A stretch of 64,000 nt of DNA from Nelumbo lutea (Eukaryota; Streptophyta; Magnoliopsida; Proteales; Nelumbonaceae), in the NCBI GenBank assembly GCA_022828595.1, contig JAKGHH010000007.1:37200356-37264355 (forward strand), read 5' to 3'. Below are positions 44,790 to 54,640 of this stretch, in pieces. Each line of letters opens with the position of its first letter. Positions within the stretch are counted from its first letter, which is position 1. The position numbers and the translations under genes are program-made. A model generated the notes under the pieces. That model made no database searches. It saw only the letters and a list, made by a program, of their open reading frames with translations, and was not told the DNA's origin.

Positions 44790-46180
44790 CAACAGTATTG
44801 ATGAGCTAAAAATTTGGGAAGAATTGAATTCCCTTGGAGTGAAAAGAGAGTGACGGTGAACACACTGACATTCCTATTTTTTGAGACTTCAAAAAATTCT
44901 TGATTAGGATTGATAAGGTTTTGTAATGTTAATGTTTGTTCTTGGGATCTAATTCCCTTTTTATAATTGTGTCTTAGAATTCATGAAAAAAGTGATCTAG
45001 GGAATATCCCTTATGAAAAAGTGATGTGCAAGTTTTGCCTTGTCAACTTAAGTTGTTATAAGAGAATTTACATAGGGGACATAGTACCAGGTCAAGCACC
45101 TTTCCTAGTGCCCACACTTGTCCCTTAAATGCTGAAATTGGTCACATATTATTGTCAATGACCCTATTTCACAATTTGAGAATGAATGAAGGACGCTAAA
45201 GATATTGTTTCACATCACCATGTTGGCTAAAGTGTTCGTTCTGCAAATCAATTCATGCTTAGTGTTGGTACTTTTTGTGTCTATCACAAACAAATAGAAT
45301 ATTTCATTTAAGTAGAAATGGTTATATATAACAATTTGTAAACGCATAAACTTAGGCATCATTTATCCATTACAAGGTTCAAAGTATTGGAAAGACAATT
45401 TTAAGAAACATATTAGGATATATTTTGGATATGGTGGAAAAATTAAGGTACACATGGATACACTAGGAAAACTTAAATGAATCCCATAAAATACATTAAT
45501 AACACAATATCCAAGTCTTGGATGACTATAAAAAAAGTGCATATAAATAAGAAATATATACTTTAATGTGAACGTGAATTACCAGGACACATGAAATGTT
45601 GAAAATGATAGAAGAATTAAAAAATGCTATACAACTTTTTCAAAATTTTGACAAGTATAAACTAGGATAAACTGCATTTAAATGCTATATAACTTTTTCA
45701 AAATTAAAAATTCTATATATTCAAACATCCGTGTTGTAGTTGGGAATAGGTTGCCCGTCGAGGTTCTCAGGGGTTCCCCTTTCCTCGGTGTAGCATGTAT
45801 CATTGTCCGCATAGGACTCTATCTCCTCAATGCACCTTCTCATGGTGCATTCATGTTGAGTGGTGTTGATGTGGTCCGAGGAGGTCGGCCATGGAGATTG
45901 ACAGGTGGTGACTTTGGCCAATTCAGACACCATCCAAACACCACTCCCCAGTTCTGAAGTCGATGAGTGTAGTGCTTAGCTATGGTGGAGTGGAAGATCT
46001 CTTAAGTCCTCAATTGAAGAACTTCAATTTCTTGAGTTGGTCGAAGTTGGGCCAGACTGGGTCGACGGGCCAACCAACTAGTTTAGGACCCCTATTGTTG
46101 CTTGTACGGGTTGGCAATTGCATCATTTTACTTTTTGAGACTATGCACATGCAAAGTGTGGGGCTTCATCTGAACCGTTG
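44790..46180. other. Spacer, no gene recognised
   Basis: Mostly AT-rich to 45700, then more GC-rich. A short minus-strand phrase ENLDGQPIP near 45765 recalls the integrase tail of gypsy elements but is too short for a call. Confidence 0.4.
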
Positions 46181-46187
46181 GCTGCCT

Positions 46188-46196
46188 CTATATATG
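46188..46196 (+). promoter_or_regulatory. TATA box ahead of the second antisense-type ORF
   Basis: CTCTATATATGGAGG. If the hAT element at 46248-47469 is removed, the box lies about 80 bases before the ATG at 47489, a normal plant promoter spacing. Confidence 0.45.
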
Positions 46197-46247
46197 GAGG
46201 GAGTTGGGCTAGCCATTTCACATTGTCATTTTGAGAGTGAGTGTGCC

Positions 46248-47469
46248 CATGGTTTTCAAGGTGTCAAGGCGAGGCTAGGTGACCATGGGGTGCCCAGGCG
46301 CCTAGGCTTCGCCTTGGTGATGAAATCAGAAAATAGGAAGCCTACATGTTTGATGTTTCTACCCCTCAAGATCTAGTTACTTGGTTTCATACATTAACCT
46401 ACAAACCTCTAAACTAAATTTTTTACTTATGATTCTTGCAGTCATGCTTAAAGTATGCAAAACAGAATATTAGAAATAGAAATCCAAACTTAAAAGAAGA
46501 ATTGAAGAGGGCATACTCCCTGTGTGTGACTAAGAAAAGAAAAAGAACTTAAGGAGAATACAAGGGGGGCGGAGGCCCTATTTTAGACCAAAAAAAGAAA
46601 AAGAACAAGGGGCTCCATTGCTGTTTTAGACCAAGAAACTTGGGAGGTACATAAAAGAACAAAATGAAAAGAAGGGGGCAGAGCCCCTGTTTCAGACCAC
46701 CAATGAAGAGGGAAAAATGATGAAAAAACTTAGAGAAATGAAGAAAAGAGGCGGAACCCCTATTTCAGATCACCTTCGAGGAGGAAACAAAGTGTAGGTA
46801 AATGAATAAGATCAAAAGGGTGAAAATATTGCAAGAAAATGAAGAAAAGAGGGGGGTGGAGCCCTTGTTTTATTCCAAAAATCATGCAAAAAAGGGAAAA
46901 GACGAAAAAAAAGAAGAGGAAAAACCAACAAAAAGGAAGAAGAAAAGGATTAAAATGAAGAGGGTAAGAAGAATAAGTGGTCTAAGACGGACTAAAAACT
47001 AAGAAGAAGAATAAGAAGATGATGATGATGATGATTCATTTGACGTACTTGGCATATTTGAAATAGTTTAGATTTCCTTTTTGGTTATGCTGCACCGTAG
47101 AACATGTTGAAGTTGCATTGTGTGTGAAACAAAATTGCACGGACAACTCTCCATCTTCTATTCAGTTTTGAAAATAAAACCCTAAAATGACAAAAGGTTT
47201 TCTAGCATTCTTCTAATAAAAAGAGTGATAATATGTGATATGTCCTATTATAATAACAAAAACAAACCAATAAAAATTATATGTGGCAAAAAAAGTAAAA
47301 ACAATATAAAAATATTAAATGATCAATGTATTAAGGGTTGTATTAATGTGTCTTGCAATTGCATCTAGGCACCTGCCTAATCACCTAGGCGTGCGCCTTA
47401 TTCAAATTTACATGGTGTTTGGATGAGACGAAGTTTGAAAACTGCCTAGGCATTGCCTTGACAACTATG
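46248..47469. mobile_element. hAT-type non-autonomous DNA transposon, copy 4 (1222 bp)
   Basis: The left end is CATGGTTTTCAAGG and the right end read inward is CATAGTTGTCAAGG, the same family as the copy at 4078-4680. Flanking 8-mers AGTGTGCC (46240-46247) and AGTGTGAG (47470-47477) agree at six of eight positions. Both ends have GGCGAGGC/CCTAGGC subterminal repeats. The interior contains four to five imperfect tandem units around GGGGGCGGAGCCCCTGTTTC (46560-46880) and a short GAT repeat near 47020. No transposase is encoded. Confidence 0.7.
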
Positions 47470-47488
47470 AGTGTGAGATTGACGAAAC

Positions 47489-49102
47489 ATGGCTGAGGTT
47501 AGGAAGAGGCCGAGGTCAAGGGGACCAAGGTCCAAGAGGAAGTCGGTGCCAAGGAGGTTGAGGATGAGTAGGATGAAAGGCAAATCATTGAGAGGAGGTT
47601 CGGGGAGCGGTTCGCCTCGGCTCCTTGTGGTCTTTCCTCGGCCGATATGGTTTGCATCTAGGAGGTGTATGGCGTTCCCAAGGAGTTTGAGTTGAGGTGC
47701 TTGGGGATAGGTGAGAGGGCCACTTCGGCCCATTCTCGCGAGATTTGTGTGTATGAACACAACATGATCGGCGATCTTAGGTTTCCCTTAGACCTAGGGG
47801 TTGTGACCGTGCTATGGTGGTATTGAGTCTATCCCATCCAGTTGATGCCAAACTCGTCTAGGTACCTGGTCAGGATGCTCTGCTATTGTACTCTCTAGGA
47901 CATATAGATTACCCTGCCAATGTTTAAGTGTTTCCTTCAATTTAAGAAGCACTCGTAGGGGTATTACTATTTATCTACTCGTCTGAACATCAAGGTGCTC
48001 GTTGGAGCCCTCTCCTTGATCAAGTACTAGACGGAGGGCTTATTTTTTGTTAAGCATCGAGATGGCTGGTCATTTTCTTCCGAACTGGTCGTCCCTCGAA
48101 TGAAGGGCAAGGCCCCATTGAGTCCGAGCTATCGGGGAAAGAGACAATGGCCATAAGGAGGGGGTAGTACGAGTGCAAATCATGGAATACATCTAGTCTA
48201 ACATGATGATCTATGCTGGGCTGATGCGCCCCTTGGCGTATTAGTTCCAGTCTGGTCCATTCGCCTTTTGGTTTGGGTTTTGCTCCTATTCATTCATTAT
48301 GTTTTTCTGATTGATATGGTTGTCTTGTACAAATTCAGACATGGCTGGTACCGAAGACCATATCCGATATATGCAGGTTGCGACTACAAGAAAGGCACAA
48401 GCGACGAGGAGTTCAACCACATTGTCGGGGGCTACGAATACCCAATGTTGCTCCATGAAGACTACTCCTTGACATCGAAGGGGCTGAGGTCTACTGAGGA
48501 AGTCATCGTGGTGGATTTTGAGAAGGCTCCGCAACAACACGAACCACCCTATTTTCCAAAGGGGGACACTTCAGTGCGGGTGTAGATTGAGAGCGGTGTG
48601 GTTGCAGATGTCTACATGCTAAATTGGACGGTTTATCCGGGCAACATGTTGGAGACCGAGGGAGTCGCCAAGCAAATGGCTTGGGGTGTTATGCTTCTAG
48701 GAATTAGGAAAGAGGTTAGAAGTCACATTGGTAGCTTATAGGATAGCTTAACCATGCACTAGATCATGGTGGTAAGTCCCTCCTTGGCCCTTCTCTTCTT
48801 GACTTCCTATGTCTTGACTAACTCTATGTTCTTTGTTGTAGTTGGTGTGCTTGGTTGTTGGTCTGTTCGATAGCCTACGTGGCCTCTGATGCTTATATGA
48901 GGTGAGGGCGGTCAAGAATGCTCAAATCAAGGCCGAGCTATCCAAGCTAAAGAGGGGGATCAAGGAGAGGGACGAGACCACCTGTAAGCTATAGATCCGC
49001 GTTCACGACCTCAAGCAAGCCTGTGAGTAGCTGAAAAAGGGGCTAGAAGAGGCTGAGGTGAAGATAGCTTGGGTGAAGGAGGAGGGCCTTGAAAAAGGTT
49101 GT
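47489..49102 (+). pseudogene. Second antisense-type extra ORF of a Tat-like element
   Basis: It begins MAEVRKRPRSRGPRSKRKSV, a basic start. Further on, in changing frames, are IGDLRFPLDLGVVTVLWWY then IQLMPNSSRYLVRML (47765-47880), with the same F-P-L...Q-L-x-P-N-S pattern as the antisense ORF at 27790-30019, then GYYYLSTRLNIKVLVGALS and a coiled-coil-like tail (AELSKLKRGIKERDETT, 48930-48985). It is broken by several stops and cut at its end by an LTR at 49103. The source element would lie on the minus strand. Confidence 0.5.
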
Positions 49103-50854
49103 AATCTGATGCTGTCTGATCGGAGATGTGTCGAGCCGAGGTGTGGCAAACGGAACATGCAATAGATAATCCTACCAACTGGATGAAGCCAAGGTCATGC
49201 ACCAAGGATATCTATAGATAGGACATAGTTAGAGGCCTGAGGATGAGTTCCCTAGGAAGGCACTCAGATGCCCTAATGGAGGGATGAAGTCGGTTAGGCC
49301 AAGCTTGGACGAGCGAGGAGGACCGTAAAAGAGTAAGAGAGTCTAGAGAGTTAAAGTCCTTATTCCTTGAGGAGAGATGCCTTTAAATAATTGAGTGTTC
49401 GGCTTGTACCTGGACACATTTTTTATGGGTCATTGGGATGAGACCGCCCATCGAGGTTGTTGAGGAGCTCCAGCTTCCCCGACGAGGGCATTTATCCTTG
49501 GGAGGCGATACTTATCCTTGTTCGTGTAGGAATCCACTTCTATCTGAGGTCTTCGGTGATGTAGTTATCCACACTTGTAGGTGAGTAGTGTGTTGATGGG
49601 TCCAAGACATCAGCCGCAGTGGTGCCCACTTGGCTAGGTGGCTGCGGTTTGAGGCTGGCCAAGGTCACAAACTTGGTGGCTCAAGTGGCCTCCAAGTCTA
49701 GTTCGTTGAGGATCTTCCAAGCTCTCAAGTTTCTTAGGGAGCTTTGTAGAGCCTGGTCGTCTCGTAGTTGGACTGTTGCTCCTTAACGGGTTGGCTGTAG
49801 TGTCCGGCTAACTCTTCCCTTAACACTTGGTCGAGGGGCTTGTCATGGGTCCTTGGTTCTTTATGGCCGTTGTGACACCATGTAGTGGTCTTCTTTGGTC
49901 GTTCTTAAGCCATGAGTGGTGGGGACACTGTTATTTCTTCACCTAGTCTAAGCTAGGAATCCCAAGTATTCATAGTTAGTTGTTAGGGTTTGGTTGAGTC
50001 TCCGTGGAGGGCACTAGGTGTGTGCAATATGGAAAACACATCATAGAGAAGTCTTGGAGGATTTGCAAGGAGCCTTTTAGGGTCCTCGTCATGAGGATCA
50101 GCCGTTGTAGGCACCTGTGCGGCTGGTTGTGCTGCGGTTGGGGCATGTCCTTGCTACCGTAGCACTTCCCTCATTAGGATGAGGCGGTTGACTTTCTTCT
50201 ATAGGGCGGTGTAAGATGGGGAGTGGCGCCAAAGTGGTCAGAGGTGTTTTTGGGATGCATGATTGCCTTTGAGTGCATGGAGAGAGAGAAGATTGGAAGC
50301 ATGCTTTTTATGCCGGTTCCTACAGATGGCGCCAATCTAATGCTGCCCGATCTGAGGTGTGTTGAATTGAACATGCAATAGATAATCCTTCCAATTGGAC
50401 AAAGCTGAGGTGGAAGTACGAGGTCGTGTACAAAGGAGATCTGCAAATAGGAAAGAGTCAGAGGCCCAAGGATGAGGTCCCCAAGAAGGCACTCCAATGC
50501 TCAAGTCAGTAATAGGGTGATGAAATCAATCGGGCCAAGCTATAGAGGATGAGTTGGGCCGAGCCAAGGAGGGCCATAAGAGAGTAAGAGAGTCGAGAGT
50601 TAAAGTCATTGTACCTTGATTGAGTGTCCAATTTGTACCTGAACTTGCTTCTTGAGGGGTCATTGGGATGAAGCCGCCCACTAAGATTTTTGGGGAGCTT
50701 CGCCTTTCCTGGCAAGGGTGCTTATACTTGGGAGGCAGTGCTTATCATTGTCTATGTGGGACTCCGCTTCTATCCAAGGTCTTCAATGATGTAGTTATCC
50801 ACACTTGTAGGTGAGCAGTGCACTGACATAGTCTGAGGATGTCGGCCATAGTGG
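49103..50854 (-). mobile_element. Deleted Ty3-gypsy-type element: two LTRs and a 0.7-kb remnant
   Basis: Two direct repeats of about 520 bp (49103-49623 and 50334-50854) share phrases such as GATAATCC, AAGAGAGTAAGAGAGT, GGGTCATTGGGATGA and GATGTAGTTATCCACACTTG. On the minus strand the right copy is followed by TTGGCGCCATCTGTAG (50335-50320), an intact primer-binding site, so the right copy is the 5' LTR. Only about 710 bp of leader lies between the LTRs, with no gag-pol. It is inserted into the tail of the extra ORF to its left and abuts repeat R1 on its right. A target duplication was not resolved. Confidence 0.7.
50320..50335 (-). other. Primer-binding site of the deleted element
   Basis: TTGGCGCCATCTGTAG on the minus strand, next to the 5' LTR. 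It matches the plant TTGGCGCC-type site (tRNA-Asp-like) and is better preserved than the one at 19056. Confidence 0.75.
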
Positions 50855-51465
50855 TTTTGGACAGTTATGCCCTTATCTCCAATCAGATTGATGTATCTTT
50901 TGACATTTATAGTAAATGAATAAAGTACATAATTGATTCATGTTATTGTGGTGTGTTTTTGCGTTTTTACCCATAAACTGGACATTACAACCATTGTATA
51001 TATATGGGGAGGTCTATCCTACCAAGGCTGACACTGATGTACCCCCAAGTTGGTTGGGGTGTCTTGTCTCAGCTACTAGGGTGAGACCTGAGGTACATGC
51101 AGTGTGGGTTTTCTTGAAACCCTGAACTGGACCAATTTCCAGTATTGCCCTAGACCTTGGAGATCGATGGGCAAAACTGGAATGTTACATCTGACCCCTA
51201 GACTCGATTATGATACTGCATTAGGTGTCAGATTGGGCTGTCTTTGATATGCCAATCAATGAGATCCTTAGAGGGGGTCAAAACTTTGGTATGTTGGGGC
51301 AGTCTGAGAATTCACCTGAGTGGCTGATCATAGTGGCGGAATCAGCCCCTTTGTCAGACAAAGTGAATGACCGGGTAATGCACTTTCTCTAATGGAAACC
51401 TAAACTGCTGACAGTTGATTTCAAACATTAAAATTTGGTTCTACAATATATATTTATATAGAGAT

Positions 51466-51504
<39 letters not shown>

Positions 51505-52530
51505 GGTTTTAAAATGTTTGCAAAAAAGTTTTAATTCTCGGGATCCATGTGAGTAGAGAGTGCAACGCTGCACCTTGCAATCGAGGGAGATGTTCTCTCT
51601 TGTTGGGCAGAGTTTGATCATTATGGGCTGAGAGGTTAAGTGTAAGACCATTGAGTGTAATACCTAATGGGATAATCTTGCATCTACCCACAGTTCTTGA
51701 GTTTTCATAAGGTGGCTGGATCCAAGAACCATTTAGTGTAAATGTTGGGCCCATTAAGAGCCCATGGTGATGGACTTAGGGGTTCACTGTCTCCTACAGT
51801 GAATTCGGCCAGGCCTTGTAACAAAGGCTGGGCTAAACCCATGTGGCTGATGTGTAGATCAATGTTAGGGTCCCACACCATATAAAGAGAGCAAAATTAA
51901 CAGTAGATTAAAAAGTAAGTGAGCACATAAGCTCAATGGGCCTAAGGCCCAATTTGAACTTGGCTTAAGTTAGTTAATTAAAAGGGGGCAAATTCAGTTT
52001 TTAAAATGATTAGGATTAGTTGGATTTGGATTAGGAAACTATCTTCTAATTAGATTAGGAGGCTGATTCAAGAAGGCTATAAATAGGGGGCAAATTCCTC
52101 AAGATTTTAACAACAACAAACTGCAGAATTCTTCCCTAGTTCTTGGTATAAGAAGCAATCTAAAATCGTGCTCACCATCCCTCACTCAATTCTTGTTGAA
52201 GAATTCAAGTTCTTGTTGAAGAGCCATCCTGTTGATCCTGCCTCACTACACACCATGTCATCTTCAATGGAGGTGGGTTTTGGTCTTCTCTTTGGGTGTG
52301 AACTTTTGCGTTGGGAGTTACTGTTACTTTGTACAGGTACATCCCTCACTTCCCTTTGGTTTCAAATTTAGTCCGGTTTTGGATTCAAGAACGAACCTTG
52401 AAAATGTAATTTTCTAAATCTAGGAATTGGATTCCCGGGAAGGGAGAGAGAAATTTTTTAAAATTTTGCCCAACCTTTCTGCATGGTTTGGCCATCCATT
52501 CGATGAATCTCCCTTTCCTTCAGGAGGTAC
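50855..52530 (+). mobile_element. Unclassified repeat R1, copy B (plus)
   Basis: Inverse partner of 25790-27764. It begins TTTTGGACAGTTATGCCC, keeps GACATTTATAGTAAATGAAT and GTACCCCCAAGTTGG-type phrases, an interrupted TA tract (51446-51500) and a TATA box TATAAATAG (52079-52087) followed by a leader-like stretch. The order of landmarks equals copy A. A chance ORF on the minus strand (51754-51509) reads like its counterpart in copy A only because the DNA is homologous. A promoter-bearing element such as a solo LTR or TRIM is the best guess. Confidence 0.65.
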
Positions 52531-54120
52531 CTACATGGCAATTTCAGCTAGCTAGGGCATCGCCTAAACAGTAACTTAGGGGTCATTTGATAATAATTGA
52601 ATATGCTGAATTGAAAAAGCTTATTGCTTTGTCTTTTAGTGAATAAGTTCTTAAAGAGGTTTTGGACTCCTTAATGACATAAACTGATAATACTAACTCT
52701 CATTAACAATATTCCCAAAAATTGTCCCTATTTAATCCTTGGGCCTTGCACATCATAAGGCTAAAAGGCATAGGCCTTTAACAACTCAAGGATTATATAT
52801 ATATAGCAAAACAGTCCAACCCCCCCCCATTCTTCTCTCTCCCTCCCCCTTCCCACCACTCCCAAACTACCAAGTCATCACCCTCTCACTCACTCTCCAT
52901 TCCACCTATTCTTAGATAATGAAATGGGTAAATTTCTTAAACTACCCTTATGGTTTAACTAATTGACTAAGTGTACCCTTATTGTTTGAAAATTGATTGA
53001 CGCTACCCCTATTGTTTTTGACATTTGACTAACTCTACCCTTATCGTTAACATCTGTTATTATTCCGTTAAAACCCTCGCACACGTGAGACAATGTGACA
53101 TTTAAAATTCTTTTAGAACCCAATATTACACCCCTCCTTTGTCCCCTTCCTCTGACCGACAAGCCCTTCCTCCTCAGACCTTCGGTCTCTTTTCTCTTAC
53201 CTCTCTCTATTTTTCTCAGCACAGTGGCGACAAACCGGCATTGACCCTATCCACCTCGGACTAGGTCCTTTCCTGATCTCTCTCTCCTCTCCCCTCTCTT
53301 TCCCCCCTCTTTTTCTTCTCTTTCTCTTTCTTCCTCTTCTTCTCCTTTCTCCATCTTCATCTCTGTTCGACGTCTTCTTGACGATGAACAGAGAACTACC
53401 ATTGACGAAACCCTATTGGTAGACTGGAGTTGTATAATTCGACAACCAGAGTGCTTCTAGCTTCTACTCTATTCATCGTTGCTTGTGTTTTCCCTCCTTC
53501 CAAGAAAATTTAATTTTCTTCATCGATTTCCACCAAATCTAGCAAAGATTTGGTGCCAGAATGCATTGGTAAGCTACGACCTTTAAAAGACTGAGATTTT
53601 GAGAGAGAAAGAGAGAAACGAGAATCTCACCTAGTTATGGCCTTCAAGCAAAAGGGAAGCCTGATCCTATTAGAGTTTTCCCAGATTTCAGTTTCCATTT
53701 TTCTGTTGTCGGATACCCTACGAATTTCTGAATATATCAGTTTCTTAAAATTTTGTCTTTTTCCCGCTCGGAAGAGATGCTTCAAACTTGGGAAACCAGT
53801 CAGGAGCTCTTTAAATCCTGGAATTTTTTTGCATACCCTGCAGAAAAAAATGGCAGAGATGTAAAGGTGGAGTTAACAATATCTCTCGTCTTCGCTTCAA
53901 AATTTCGCTTCAAAATAACGGTAGGAAAAAATCAGTAAGGAGCTATTTAAAATTTTAGTTTCTATTTTTTTGCATCCTATAATTTTTTTGCATCCCTTCA
54001 GACCTAGTGGTTTTCCTCTTCGCTTCAATATCTCTCATATTCTATTCTTCATTCTCCAGCCAATCCCAATGGCTGAGATTCTCTTGATGCGAAAGTGGAG
54101 TTAACAACTCCGGTGACTGT
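52531..54120. other. Intergenic sequence with a long polypyrimidine tract
   Basis: No gene seen. ACTACCCTTAT/CTACCCCTATT/CTACCCTTATC phrases at 52940-53045 form a loose three-unit repeat. The strand is almost purely C and T at about 53279-53352. AAGGTGGAGTTAACAA near 53868 resembles AAAGTGGAGTTAACAA near 54092. Confidence 0.5.
53279..53352 (+). repeat. Polypyrimidine tract, about 74 bp
   Basis: Nearly uninterrupted C/T run, with mirror-like CTCTTTCT patches that could form triplex DNA. Confidence 0.8.
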
Positions 54121-54640
54121 ACCCAATTGCTTTAGTAACTGTACCCCTCCTTCCCCACCGTAGAATGCACTCCTCGAGTTCTTCACAGGTAAGATGAGCT
54201 GGCACAGGACCGGCTCCGCCAATAGCCCCTCAGTACTCTGCCTAACAGCCCCACCACCGCGTGAATGTGGAATACCCCAAGCGTATCATCCACCTTATTA
54301 ATCAAAGTAACAAATTAAAACGATAAGTCATAACAACGTGTTAATCTGTACACTCCACTACCCACTACCTCTTTTTTTCAATGAATTAAATGCTAGCTAG
54401 CTGATCACCTTCTATAGGAAAGAAGACTTCTTGTAGACCATGGAACGCTGCCAGACATTATATCCATCACTATATCGCCCACGATTGCACCACCCTTGCA
54501 CGCACAGTACCAAAAAAATTTCCCATACTATGATCACAAAAAGACCTACCTGCTCTTGGAGTGATGCAAATGAGTCCGGTCATCATGCTTTGAACGGCTC
54601 CAATCACCGAGGGCCTCTCAAAGAAGAGCTCCAACAGGAT
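54121..54640 (-). pseudogene. Ammonium transporter (AMT2-like) pseudogene fragment
   Basis: Minus-strand pieces of an AMT/MEP/Rh channel in the correct order. Piece one is [20 protein letters not shown] then LICITPRAG (54640-54550). Piece two is GVVQSWA then, one frame off, [14 protein letters not shown] (54494-54430). Piece three, after an AG acceptor, is VDDTLGVFHIHAVVGLLG, then one frame off LLAEPVLCQLILPVKNSRSA and FYGGEGGVQLLKQLG (54293-54121). Plant AMT2 reads [15 protein letters not shown] and V-D-D-T-L-G-V-F-H-T-H-A-V there. The pore-lining H-T-H is H-I-H. The 55-bp gap after PRAG is too short for a plant intron. Frameshifts make it non-functional. Confidence 0.72.

Noticed and set aside
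45721..45933. ENLDGQPIP phrase on the minus strand similar to a gypsy integrase tail
   Set aside because: Only nine matching residues with no other integrase block nearby. Not enough for a feature.
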